DNA of 64,000 nucleotides from Phytophthora colocasiae (taxonomy: Eukaryota > Oomycota > Peronosporomycetes > Peronosporales > Peronosporaceae). The stretch is taken from assembly GCA_018806915.1 (NCBI GenBank), contig JAGKQI010000083.1:868001-932000 (forward strand), in the 5' to 3' direction. Positions 1 through 10,857 of the stretch are shown piece by piece. The notes beneath the pieces were generated by a model that made no database searches, had not been told where the DNA came from, and was given only the letters and a program-made list of their open reading frames with translations. Positions within the stretch are counted from its first letter, which is position 1, and each line of letters opens with the position of its first letter. The position numbers and the translations under genes were made by a program.

Positions 1-299
1 ACACTTCCGAAGAACCGACGAATCGACCTTGGGGTTGTAACGCAAAATTGAACTCGGGGGTACCGGTCAAATTGAACTCTGGTTATCTATCTCGTATCTC
101 TCTGTCTTCTATCTTCCATATTCTCATATACACTTGGTCTCAGTATAACCCAGGAATCTTCACTTGGGCTCACTATGGTAGTCGATGCTGCAGATCTTGT
201 CGAGTCGACACTTAATGATGTCATTACAGGGATGAGCAGGTTGCGTTTCACTTGATTGCGTGAGGTCGTGTTGGGTACACTTGGTCTCAGTATGGGGTG

Positions 300-660
300 G
301 GCTTCAGAATGTCAGAGTCTGGTATCCTGTTCATCAGGGTCTGGAATCATGTACGTCGGAGACATGTTCATCGGAACCGTGTACTCCGGAATCATGTACA
401 TCAGAGTCGTAATACCAGAGTCGTGACACTTGGGTCTGTTCATCGGAGTCTTGTACGTCGGAGTCTGTTCATCGGAAACTGGTAAATGTCTGGAATATTG
501 CTTGTATAAGCCGGACACATCAGACTTGTTCACCAGAATCATGTTCATCAGACTCATGTACATCGGACTCATGTACGTCGGACTTCATGTACGTCGGACT
601 CATGTACGTCAGACTTCATGGTGTGATATCAGAGTTTCCATGCGTGATACCAGAAATCCA
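300..660. repeat. Degenerate GTACATCGGA/GTTCATCGGA minisatellite
   Basis: The stretch is built from variants of short words such as gtacgtcggact, gttcatcggaa and catgtacatcaga, repeated about every 10-30 bases and becoming cleanest at 540-625. The related phrase cacttggtctcagtat recurs upstream (about 131 and 278). ORFs here are repetitive in both strands and show no domain, so I treat the region as decayed satellite rather than coding DNA. Confidence 0.6.
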
Positions 661-824
661 TGAGTGTTTTTAGGGTGCGGAGCACGTATGCTACAACGCA
701 CGAAGTCCAGTCGGGATATGCGCGGGATGCGCTACGTCCGGTGCGCGATACTTGGTATCTTGTGGGTATAACTGTATTCCTTGAACCATCATCGTCACAC
801 AGGACGGCAACGGGATGAGGTCTC

Positions 825-1132
825 TCAGAGATACATTCTTCTGAGAGACTTTCTGCCAACCTCTAGGCACTCATCGTCGGGGAAAGTCCGGTGATCAGAC
901 TGAGTGTTATTGTCTCTCGGAGTTTGTGCACTTTTCCGAGGAACACTTCTGATCTCTTGGGCCCCTTTGCAGTACAGGTGAAGGTTAATATATAAAGCAG
1001 TTTTCTTCCACAGATCCATTATTGTCGCACGGGACATAACCTCGTCCCACATCTCCCTTTCTCCCACAATCCAGTATGTGTCCAATCACATCACAGCGTA
1101 ACGTCCATATCCACTCGAAAAATCGTAATTAG
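825..1132 (-). repeat. Copia-type LTR-like fragment
   Basis: Read on the minus strand, 1132 down to about 950 matches the plus strand of the tandem array unit at about 43450-43640: both contain the run GTGATGTGATTGG, then GGGAGAAAGGGAGATGTGGG, GACGAGGTTATGTC and TATTAACCTTCACCTG. The phrase ending in tataTTAACC could be a TATA region, and the arrangement resembles Copia LTRs common in oomycetes; this assignment is from memory of the family, not a search. The fragment ends at the junction with Ty3/Gypsy element 1 near 1140. Confidence 0.55.
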
Positions 1133-1143
1133 CAACGTGTCAA

Positions 1144-4100
1144 GTACCAGAGATCCAGATCTCCACCACTGAAGAAGTCAGGATCGAAGATCTGCAAGTA
1201 GGAAACCCGGGATCGGCTACCCCGGAGGAGATCGAGAAACTTCGACATATTATTTGGAAGAAGCGACATCTCCTGATCGGGAAAGGAAACGCACTTCCTC
1301 CAGCAGCCAAGGGTGTTATATGCGATATCGACGTGGGTGATGCGAAGCCGATTGCACAACGAGTCCGGAAGGTGGCGCCACAGTTCCGCGAGAAAGTGTC
1401 GGACCTTATCAAAGGACTCCTAGCTGCTAAGATCATCCGGCCATCGACCTCGCCATGGGCATCTCCAATCGTAGTAATCATTAAGAAGAACGGCGTAGAC
1501 ATCCGACTATGTATCGATTATCGGCTAGTGAACGGTCTCACAAGGCTGATGATCTACCCGATGCCTCTGATCAATGACCTGTTAGAAGATCTCGACAAGG
1601 TTCTGTGGTATTGTTCATTAGACATGGCGAGTGGATTCTGGGTCGTATCAATGACCGATCGAGCTCGCGCGATCTCAGCTTAAATCACTCCACTTGGCCT
1701 TTTCGAGTGGAATCGTATGCCGTTCGGACTGAAGAACGCCCCTCAGATCTATCAACGTCTTGTGGACAACGCCCTATATGGATTTTGAAGATCTCCCCGA
1801 CAGGGAATACGGAAGACTCTGCAGATGTGTTTGAATCAGGAATCCCGGAGGATCCTGGTCGCCCGTCGGTTCTAGGACGGAGATCATACATCGACGATAT
1901 CTTGATCACGGCTGGAACATGGGATCAAATGTGCGATCGGGTGGAAGACCTATTGGAGGCCTGTGATAAGTGGAATCTCTCGATCAGTGTGGCGAAGAGC
2001 TTCTGGGGCATGGATAAGGTGGAATATCTCGGACACAAAGTGTCGATCGACGGATTGGAGGCAAACCCGAAAGACCTGAAGTCTCTGACGGATCTGCCAT
2101 TCCCTGGGTCGCTTCGATCCATGCAATCGTTCCTGGGAAGTTTGAACTACTATAGTCGGTTCATCGAGGATTATGCGATCTATGCATCGGTCCTATATGA
2201 ACTACGTGAGGTGGAGTTCGCAGAACTGAAGAAGCGACCCGATCTACGAAAGCTCATGGATAGTACGGACCCGATCACGCGAGATCCCGTTGCGCTTAAG
2301 TCGAATCAGGATGGATCACCAGACACCTCGACTCAAAGGGGGGATAGTACACCGGATCCCGACTCGGGGGCGATGCCTCCCCCCTGTTCAAGCGAGGTCG
2401 AAGCCAATCTGGCCCAAAAAGCTGGCGACGAGAGGTGGGGTAGGGCACACAGGGCGTTTACAGCCTTGAAAACCAAGATCGCGTCGACCCCGATCCTTCG
2501 TCACTTCGACATGACGAAGTTACCCGTGGTGATCGTGTATGCTAGTGACTGGGCGATTTCCGCCGCACTAATGCAGGAACACGACCAGATCTACCACCCG
2601 GTCGCGTTTGCCAGCCGAACCTTGAAGACGAACGAGCTAAACTATAATGTTGCCGAAAAGGAGGTGTTGGCTTTACTTCGGATCTTGGATCTACACTACA
2701 CCCTGTTGGTGGGACGTCGGATCAAGGTCCTAACCAGACACTCCACGCTTGCCTGGCTGTTCAAGTCTGCCGGCCTCCAAGGACGTCTGGGACAATGGTC
2801 TGCTCTTCTGTCCCCATGGACACTCGAGATCACGAAGTGTACGAAGGGAGAGGATGAGATACTGGGGGCGATCGCAGCTAATATAACGCCTAGATCGGAG
2901 ATCGACGAAGCCCTGATCGCGATCGCGCCACAGAAGGAGCCAAGACGTAAGATCCAGATGCCGATTCCCACCGTAGATCCGGGTGAGGAGCTATGGGTAG
3001 TAAGTTTCGACGGTTCGGCACGCGTGAAACGAGGAGGAGGCGCTTTCAGCGCGATCGTGTGGAGTTTGCCGGAGTGGAAAGTGATCAAGGCTAGATCAGA
3101 CTATGCGGAGAGTCTTACTGTCAATGAAGCGGAATACCGTGGACTCTTGCTAGGTCTTGGCATGATCGCACGGTTAGAACGCCGCCGTTTGGTCGTTTGT
3201 GGCGATTCGAACCTGGTGATCCGACAAGTCCGGGGCGAGATCGACTGTAAGGCGCCAGGATTGACATTACTGAAACAGAAAGTGCTGGATCATTTGCGGA
3301 ATTGGGGAGATCATGAGCTTGTCCATGTGAAGAGAGACTGGAATGGGAGTGCAGATAGCTTGGCGAGTGCCGCGCTGCAACGAGGAAGCGGGATCGAAGT
3401 CCACGATGAGGCAGATCGATGCGATCTGATCACCCTGAATCGACTTAATGAGGTGTTGATCCCTCGAGTTGAAGATCGAACTGTGCAAGTGTCGGCCGTA
3501 GCCACGCGTGCAGCCCGAGCGCGACCTGATGCCGCTGTCCTGCGAGAGGAACTGATCCGGGAAATGCGGGTTGATCGGATCAGGCGAGCCCAGAACGAGG
3601 AGGTTTGGATCGCAGGACTAAAGAAGTACCTGGCTGGGCAGATCGCGGATCTTACTCGAGCCGAATCTGGATCTTACGCCAAGATCGCCTCCGAGTACGA
3701 GGTAGACGAACAAGATCTGCTATTTTACTGCCCACCAGGGCCGGGATCAAGTGGTGATCGCGATCGCCTGATGAGACTTGTGGTCCCAGAAACGCTACAG
3801 CAGGATGTCCTCCACCACTACCATACGACTCTGGAAGGGGGACATCAAGGGGTCGGACGCACTTATCAGCGGATCCGAGATCATTTCCACTGGAGGGGAT
3901 TATATCGGAGCGTGCAGCGATACGTAGGCGAGTGCGTAGACTGTGAGACCGGAAAGGGGAGACCCACGATCCGGGGCGAGTCGCCTGGGAATCTGCAAGC
4001 GACATACCCATTCCAGATCATAGCGATGGATCACATACCCTCTCTGCCCAAATCCAACAAAGGCAACACCGAACTACTGATCTGGGTCGATCTGTTCACG

Positions 4101-5186
4101 GGATATGTGATCGCAAAGGCTAGTTCCTCCCGATCGGCCCAGACCGTCGCGGAATCTTATGAAGAATGCGTGTTCCGCAGATTTGGTGCTAGCGAGATGA
4201 TCAGGCACGATCGAGAACCGGGCTTCATGTCCGACTTCTTCAGATCGTTCAATAAGATCCTGGGGCAGCGACAACGGGCAACGATGGCCTACCGACCACA
4301 GGCTAATGGGACTGCGGAACGGATGGTGCAAACGGCCACTAGGGCGATCAAGATGTATGTTCAAGATCTCGATCAAAAGGACTGGGATGAATACGCGGAG
4401 AGATTGACGTTCGCTATTAACACGGCTCACGATCGGGTTCGGGGAGATACTCCTCACTATTTGGTACACGGATGGGATCCGAGATCGACGTTGGAAGCGA
4501 CGATCCCGATCGGGTCGACCAGGCGCCATGACCGCGATCCAAGACGTTGGAGATATCGCGTTCAGAGATACTACCAGCAGTCACGAGAACAGGTCAACGC
4601 TAAGTTACGAGAAGCGATTGCAGGCCGAGCCGATCGGCACAATGAGGATGTCGATCCGCATCAGATCGAAGCTGGATCACGAGTTTGGCTATATCTAGAT
4701 CGCGTGAAGGAAGGGTATGCGCGTAAACTCGCTCACCTTTGGCACGGCCCGTTCCGTGTTGCAGAGAAGCTCAATGAGTTCACGATCAAGCTGGAGATCG
4801 CGGGATCTGATTACCATATCTTCCCAGTGGTCCATGTTTCTAAGCTAAAGCTGGTACGGAATTTCCCGGATCGACCGCGGATCGAGTTGACGGTAGATGA
4901 AGCAGATCGGCTCGATTTCGATGAGATCCTCCTTCCGGAGGACAGTTGGGTCCCAGATCTGGATGCCGATGAGTACGAGGTCGAACGGATCTCGGACATG
5001 CGAAGTGGGAAACGAACTCGCTACGGCCGGATCTATCGTGAATTCCTGGTGCACTGGGTCGGTTATGATGAGCCAACGTGGGTCGACGAAGCTGATCTTA
5101 ACTGTGGAGCCTTATTGAGCGCGTTCCTACGTGATCATGCTAACCGGAATCGGTTTGGCGTGATGCAGTCGCACGAAGAGGTGTAA
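1144..5186 (+). pseudogene. pol: Ty3/Gypsy pol (RT, two RNase H domains, integrase, chromodomain), broken
   Basis: This is the polyprotein that copies and inserts the element. RT palm motifs are visible: [23 protein letters not shown] (in the shifted frame) and the catalytic YIDD at about 1887-1898. An RNase H follows (about 2505-2830), then a second RNase H with SFDGSAR, E in NEAEYRG, CGDSN and a late D (about 3005-3400). Integrase has an HHCC zinc knuckle near 3815-3945 and a D-D-E core (MDHIP near 4027, RHDREPG near 4207, ERM near 4320). A chromodomain, YEVERISDMRSGKRTRYGR, lies near 4975-5100. Lesions compared with element 2: TAA at 1681-1683, and loss of one T in the run near 1780 that shifts frame before YIDD. 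Downstream of that the frame is open to the TAA stop. Confidence 0.9.
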
Positions 5187-5384
5187 GAGTGATCAGGCGA
5201 GGTAACAGGGTTGCCTCGCCGTGATCGAGGGAGCCGATGTGGAGGAGAATCCAGATCAGAGCGAGAGTTTATATTTGTGTATATGCATGTGAGCAGGGAA
5301 TTTGACGTTGGGAAATGGTGATCCGGAATGCCGAGATGGAGATGAGAGGGGATCACGTTCCCAAAATGATAGATTGCGAGAATC

Positions 5385-5462
5385 ACGAATGGAGATTATG
5401 AAAGTTACGAATGGAGATTATGAAAGTTACGAATGGAGATTATGGAAGTTACGAATGGAGAT
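5385..5462 (+). repeat. 22-bp tandem repeat in the pol-antisense ORF spacer
   Basis: The unit acgaatggagattatgaaag plus tt occurs about 3.5 times (5385, 5407, 5429, 5451). Element 2 has only a short irregular version at about 62270-62330, so copy number differs between the two insertions. It lies between the pol stop codon and the end of the antisense ORF. Confidence 0.8.
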
Positions 5463-5554
5463 GGAAGAATGCAGAACGGCCCTAGATGGGGTTCCGAATC
5501 CGAACTCGGGGAGAAGCCCCGAGCTTTGCTGCAGGTGATCGAGGTTGGCACGAC

Positions 5555-8422
5555 TTACGGAGAAGCGGCCCCAGCGGGAGGAGGATTGAACTTGCCGATA
5601 AGGCGGGGGATCCTGGTAGCAGGGTGGTTGACCGGGTCTTGCCGATACTGGTTACGCCACGGATCCGCCTCGTCACACTCCTCCAGAGCCTCGATCAGGT
5701 TCGCCGGCTCTGGGACGTTCGCGTTAGGATCCGCCCGGTTGGCACGCCGAGAGACCACACCGGGATACCAACGAACCACATCCACGGCCGGAATGGGGAG
5801 GTGGAGGAAGAACGGATCCAACAGGATGTCGAGATCGAACCACTGGTCGCGCATTATGGCGGGGAAGGAGGCGAGGAACTGGCGCCAAGCAGACCCAGCC
5901 CGACTCCGCCTGGCCTTGCGAGCAACGTAATACCGCTGCAGTTCAAGATCCGCATCCTGCATGGCAGAGGTGATCTCGAAGTTATGGGTGGCCTCCCAAA
6001 ATGCCTGACGGTGCCGTTCCTCCAGAACGCGATAGGTGGCGGCCACGGCCGCGAGGGGTGTTCCCTCCCTCTCATGCAGATCGAGGTCGAACGTAAGGGG
6101 ACCCGGGTTCGCGAAGTCGTTCCACGGCTCCAGAGCCAGCAGATCAAGCACGTTCACGCCCGTGATCAACTCGTGGAGGTATTCGGTGCCGGGGGTCGGT
6201 GCAGGCCCGACCTGTATCTGGGAAGGGAACAGCCAACCCGAAGGGATCAACAACCGTTTGCCCAGAGAACTGGCAATCAGACCCACGATCGAATACTGCC
6301 CGATCACCTGCGGATCCCAAGGCACGATGTCAGCGGCCGCGAAGGTACGCTGCCGATCTTACCCTGGAATGAAAGAGGCGACCGGGAACAGGGGTGGTCG
6401 GAGCCCGAGGGGCGGGGAACCGCCGGGAGGAGGTGGCGGCGGTGACGGGGAACCCGGAGGTGATCCCGGAGACGGCGGGCCTGATCCATCCGGAGATGGG
6501 CTTGAGCCGTCCGGAGACCCCGATCCACGAGCGCCAGAAGGTCCGCCTCTCGGAACCTGACCGGACTCGCGCCGGTGCGTCGAGATAGATCGTTGGCGGC
6601 TCATGTGTAGAATATCGTCCTCCTCGGAGTCCTCCGCCTCGTTGGAACGTTCCGATTCGGCCTCAGAACTAGTTCCATTGCTGAGTTCTGGACTCTCGTC
6701 CTCTTCGGACGGCGATGAGAATGGGTGCTGGGGATCGTAGTCGGAGTCTTCCTCTTCCTCGTCCTGCGAATCGCCATCGGCGGCGAGCGATCCGGACTGA
6801 TCCGTCGGTGCTGGGGTCGGATCAGGGGCTGGAGTGTCGGTTTCCTCCCCTCCGGCCTGCCCAGAAGCTTGATCCGCCAACAGATCCAGCGGGCTCGCCG
6901 TTGATCCTGCCGGGGTCGGAACCACCGTTGGTGTGACAGGCTGGGTTGATCCGGGAGCTTCGGTAGCCGCAGTTTTTAAATCACGGGGTGCTGAGGAGCT
7001 CCGAGCTGGACGCTTGCGTGAGGAAGGAGGAACGGCCGGGGAAGCGGAGGCGCTTCGAGATATTTTGGTGGCACGAGCCGCCCGTCGATCCGCGATCCAC
7101 GAGGACAACCGAGCAGAGGAATCCTCGGCGTGGTGCAGCTGTTGTTCGGCTTCGGCATAATCAGCGTCCAGCTCTTGATGGGCCTGTCGAAGCTCCGCGT
7201 TCTGTCGCTGGAGTTGGTCGAGTTCCTGTGTCGCCGCATCCCGGGCGGAACGGGCCACGTCAAGGTCTGCGAGGACCGATAAACGATCTTGGGTGGCGTC
7301 GTCCAGGTCGACCTGGATTCGATCACGATCCACCGTGACTCGATTGAGATCTTGCATCGCCTGATCCAGGTCTGCGACGGCCTGATCCCGCTCGGCAATT
7401 GCGGCACGATGCTGGACGGAGAGCTGGTCCCGGTCGTGCTGGATTATTTCCAGATTTCCCAAGGCGTCTGCCAGATCTTGCTCCAGGCTGGATACGGCGG
7501 CGGCATCGGCGGTTGCATCCAAAGGCGGGGCGCGAGAATCCGGTGCGGATACGTCCTCCAAGGCGAGGTGTGCCCGAGCCAGTTCAGCCTGGTGATCCTC
7601 TGCCTCGCGTTCCAGGTACGCGACTTCGGCTCGAGCGGCGAGCAACTCCGCTTGGGTCCGCGTCAACTCCAACCTCAACCGAGCCTCCTCTGCCGTAGGG
7701 CGAGTCTGATCAGCGGGCATGGCCATGGCCGCTTGTGGACCTTGGGAGGAATCGTTCCTCTGCCAGCGATCAAGGCTACGCTGAGTGAGGGTCAAGTCAT
7801 GACGCACGGCGGCGAGCTCCCGTTCGCGATCCTGAAGCTCATCCCGGAGTTCAATCTCCGTCTCCCCTGCTATGCGAAGTTCGGCCAGCCGGAAGTCGAG
7901 ATCCTCGAGCGCAGAGTCTAGCCGCGCCTGGATCCGGGCCATTCGCTGCTCAGACTCCCGCCGTTCGGCGTCGTGCTGAGCCCGCTGATCCTGCAAGGCG
8001 GCGATCGCGTCCCCACCGATAACATCTCCGGTTCCCGACCGCAGACGAGCGATTTCGGCGTTCAGCCGCAAGATCTCCTCCGCCTGGTCGTCCCGGAAGC
8101 GCTCCATATCCTCCATGTCGGATCGCAACCGGCGAACGGTGTCGTCCAGGTGGTCCCGATCGCGACTCGAGGTTTCGCGCATCCGTTGGCTGTGGGCCAG
8201 TCTCGCTTGCAAGGTGGCCAGCTCAGGGTTTACCCCGGGGGTTGAGAAGCGGTAGGCGGTGGATCGGGTGGATCGGATCGAGTGCTCGCTCGAGGGCGTT
8301 CTCGGCGTCAAAGGGGGCGAGGGAGGCGGATCGGACATCGTGAGGGAGTGGTGGTACTTGAACGACTTGTGTTCCAGCTGGTGAATGTGGAAATAAACCC
8401 GAAGTGAGCTGCGGCAGCTCAA
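5555..8422 (-). pseudogene. Antisense ORF of element 1 (coiled-coil/proline-rich protein), one internal stop
   Basis: A long frame runs opposite to pol. The better start is the ATG at 8338 (protein begins MSDPPPSPPLTPRTPSS); an upstream ATG exists at 8422. From 8338 the ORF is about 927 residues. The first half is strongly heptad-like (long runs of A, E, L, Q, R and D, such as LRLNAEIARLRS), then an acidic, Ser/Pro-rich linker and a Gly/Pro-rich stretch, and finally a Trp-rich C-terminal part (ARKARRSRAGSAWRQFLASF). I recognise no domain. A TAA at 6361-6359 interrupts it; element 2 has TAC there, so this is a one-base nonsense change. The start lies about 100 bases from the 3' LTR, suggesting an antisense promoter in or next to the LTR. 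Confidence 0.7.
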
Positions 8423-8432
8423 CTTACGTGCT

Positions 8433-8441
8433 GGGGGCGGA
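8433..8441 (+). other. Polypurine tract of element 1
   Basis: gggggcgga directly precedes the 3' LTR start TGTGGTGAAG. In LTR retrotransposons this purine run primes plus-strand synthesis. It is short and interrupted by one C, but its position is exact. Confidence 0.6.
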
Positions 8442-9829
8442 TGTGGTGAAGCGGACGAGAATCTTTCCCGGAGAGGCGATATCAGCCACGAACCCGAATA
8501 GAGTCGGAACGAGCGACAGGGGGGACCTATGATCCCCAGATCTGGGTCGAATCAGACGAAGGTACGATGGGTCCCGCCGGGGAACAGACAACAGAGACAC
8601 CGGCGGAGGAGCAAGTGGAGCGGTGTTCGTGGGTGATCCGAATCCTGCCGTGGTGTTCGTGGGTGATCCGAATCCTGCCGGAGGAAGGATGGGGAAATCA
8701 AGGATGTTCTCGCGCGATCAACGATGACAGGGCCCCAAGCGAGCACGATCAGTTTACCCGGGCGCCCCGAAGCCTCTAACAGCACGATCCTACTTCCCCG
8801 GGCGGCGACGAAGCGGAATCACGCAGGATCACGCAGTGATCTTCTCCTGTTTAAGTACGAGATCAGCTCCGGATCAAGCTCAGCCCCAGGCGCGAGGCAG
8901 ACTCTTGTGGTGGCCTGATCCGGACTCTCCGAAGGATTATCAAGCAGGCGGCGATCAAGTCCCGATCAGGCGGCGATCAAGTCCCGATTAAGTACGAGAT
9001 CAAGTCCCGGTAGTGCGAGATCAAGCTTCGGTTAAGTGCGAGATCAAGCTTCGGTTAAGTACGATATCAAGCTTCGGTTAAGTGCGGAATCGGCTCACGA
9101 TCAGGGTTAGGGGAACCAAGCTAGGGATCAGCTATGTAGCCAGTGTCATGTGATCGTAGGATAGTAAATCAGGATGGGATTAGTAGGCATAGGAATAACC
9201 ATAAACAGACTCGAATTTGCCCTGAACCACTCAAGTGTCTTCGCTACGCCTGGAACCGGGAACTACATTGGCCCTACAAGCGTCAGGAAGGTAAGGATAC
9301 GTGACCTAGTATAGCGGTTAAGTCTGGATAATATATTGGCCAGCTTTGCCCTATCTAGTGAACTATCCTTTAAGTGCATACATCGGATCGGAAGGAATTG
9401 GTTGTTTAGCCTAAGGATCCCGTCGAATCTCGCCCCCTCAAGACCCCCGCTATCGGAAGCGGAAAACAACGGAAAGGAAGGGACTGAATCCCGAACATTG
9501 GACTGTTGGAAGACCTGGATCAAGAACCAGGCACCCGGATCAAGGCTCGAGAACTCGCCTACGACCGGGACCAAGTACCCCGAGGTGGAGTGAAGAACTT
9601 CCACGCCGCCTCAAACCCCTGCGTCACTCAAGACCTTCTTCCGACCTACAAGACACCTTCAGAAGTCACCTGGAAGAGCGTAACCCGCCTACCGACGGGT
9701 ACACAAGGTGGATACTACACACAGCTAGATCACGGATCATCGGGGGACCCCCTCCGTTAGTCCGTGTCTGGGCGCAAGTGGTGATCGGGACCTGCCCTAA
9801 CGAGATTTTGGCAGATCCGCTCTATCACA
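8442..9829 (+). repeat. 3' LTR of element 1 (1388 bp)
   Basis: Begins TGTGGTGAAGCGG and ends CCGCTCTATCACA, a 13-bp imperfect terminal inverted repeat with the usual TG...CA. It matches the 5' LTR of element 2 over its whole length with scattered substitutions and small indels. Inside are a 30-bp direct duplication (8623-8680) and a run of about 23-bp units of the type gagatcaagcttcggttaag (about 8995-9087). The right flank is hAT-like coding sequence. Confidence 0.88.
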
Positions 9830-10485
9830 GTCTCCTCGTTGACGAGCGGAGCCATGCATAGAAGCGGGCAGCACACCGAGTCGCCGATTTCGTACCAAGC
9901 AAACACGGCGATGTAGTGCTCGGATGCGTGACTCCATCCGTCAAAGACGAGACCGAAGCGGTCAGGCATCTCGGCCGCGATTGCGCGCTCAACAGATTGC
10001 GTGACGCTCTCGAGCGAGCGGTGTAGCGTTTCGACCAAAGTCGGCTTGATGTTCGTGTAGCTGGTGTTAGAAGATGACGTGTATGTTAGTCAGTAGTTCA
10101 GACAACGTAGGCATAATTTAAACGAAAACGTACCGTCGCGCTAGCTTGTTTTTACAAAACGAGAGAGGTAAGTTGCATTTGACCACCCACTCCAGCCAGC
10201 CAAACATGTTTTGTGCGAAATGGCACACATAGTGAGCCAGCGAGCCCGTCTCGCCGGGTGTAGCCGCCAGCATTTCGGTGGTGTAGGCGTGCTCACGCCT
10301 GATATGCTGCATCAGGTTCGTGTACCCCGTACCCGCAGCACGCTTCCGGACCGCGCCGCAAGAGCACCGGAAGTACTCGAGGATCACCTCATCGTACTGG
10401 TCGCGGCACGGCCGGAAGTAGAAGTTTGCCACTTGAACGTGGCGGGGCGAGGGGCAGCAGACATGGTCTTGGTGGGATGGTGGGC
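9830..10485 (-). pseudogene. hAT-like transposase, 5' part, cut by the LTR element
   Basis: Two minus-strand blocks give a BED-like zinc-binding N-terminus (YFRCSCGAVRKRA, then NLMQHIRREH, about 10385-10240) and the segment DRFGLVFDGWSHASEHYIAV (about 9990-9915), which I associate with hAT-type transposases abundant in oomycetes. A probable intron with donor gtacgt and acceptor ccag (about 10130-10063) joins the blocks in frame. The likely ATG (MSAAPRPATFKWQ, about 10464) needs a one-base shift to join the zinc-finger frame. The gene stops at 9830 where the LTR of element 1 begins; the catalytic remainder is absent from the window. Confidence 0.7.
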
Positions 10486-10845
10486 TCGACGTGAGATTGA
10501 GAATGCGGAGAAAAGAACAAAAAGGCAGAAGCTCGGTATGAACGTGTGGCATGGCTCGACAGCCTTTAAATGGTTGGAGGCTGAGCGCTCCAATACAACG
10601 AAAAGGTGAATTCAATAGATAATCGTTTTTAACCGTTAAGGTTATAAAATAAATTATCGATTTAAATTTATTGCAATAATTGCCGCATCAATTTATTTTT
10701 CGGCACCCCTGGTGTCAGAGATCTCCAGGTTTGGATATTTGTATTATTAGGTCAGAATTATATTATATTGACTTGGGTAATAGCAATAATACGCAATATA
10801 ATAATAATAGTGCCGCAATTACGATAATATTTTTTCGGAGCCCTG
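10486..10845 (-). repeat. Two nested hAT-type 5' termini
   Basis: Read on the minus strand, CAGGGGTGCCGAAAAATAAA begins at 10711 and the related CAGGGCTCCGAAAAAATATT begins at 10845. CAGGG-type ends are typical of hAT elements. The inner one belongs to the transposase fragment at 9830-10485; the outer one would be an older element into which the inner one jumped. The sequence between is AT-rich and non-coding. Confidence 0.5.
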
Positions 10846-10857
10846 CAATACAACCTA

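Larger units (their letters stand above)
1144..9829 (+). mobile_element. Ty3/Gypsy chromovirus-like element 1, 5'-truncated
   Basis: From 1144 to 9829 the sequence is collinear with element 2 (58051 onwards, plus its LTR at 52769-54162). It starts inside pol just before the reverse transcriptase, so LTR, gag and protease are missing on the left. Order: reverse transcriptase, RNase H, second RNase H, integrase, chromodomain, short spacer, antisense ORF, polypurine tract, 3' LTR. Pol carries a nonsense codon and a frameshift, so this copy is dead. Its right end sits inside a hAT-like transposase gene. Confidence 0.9.
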
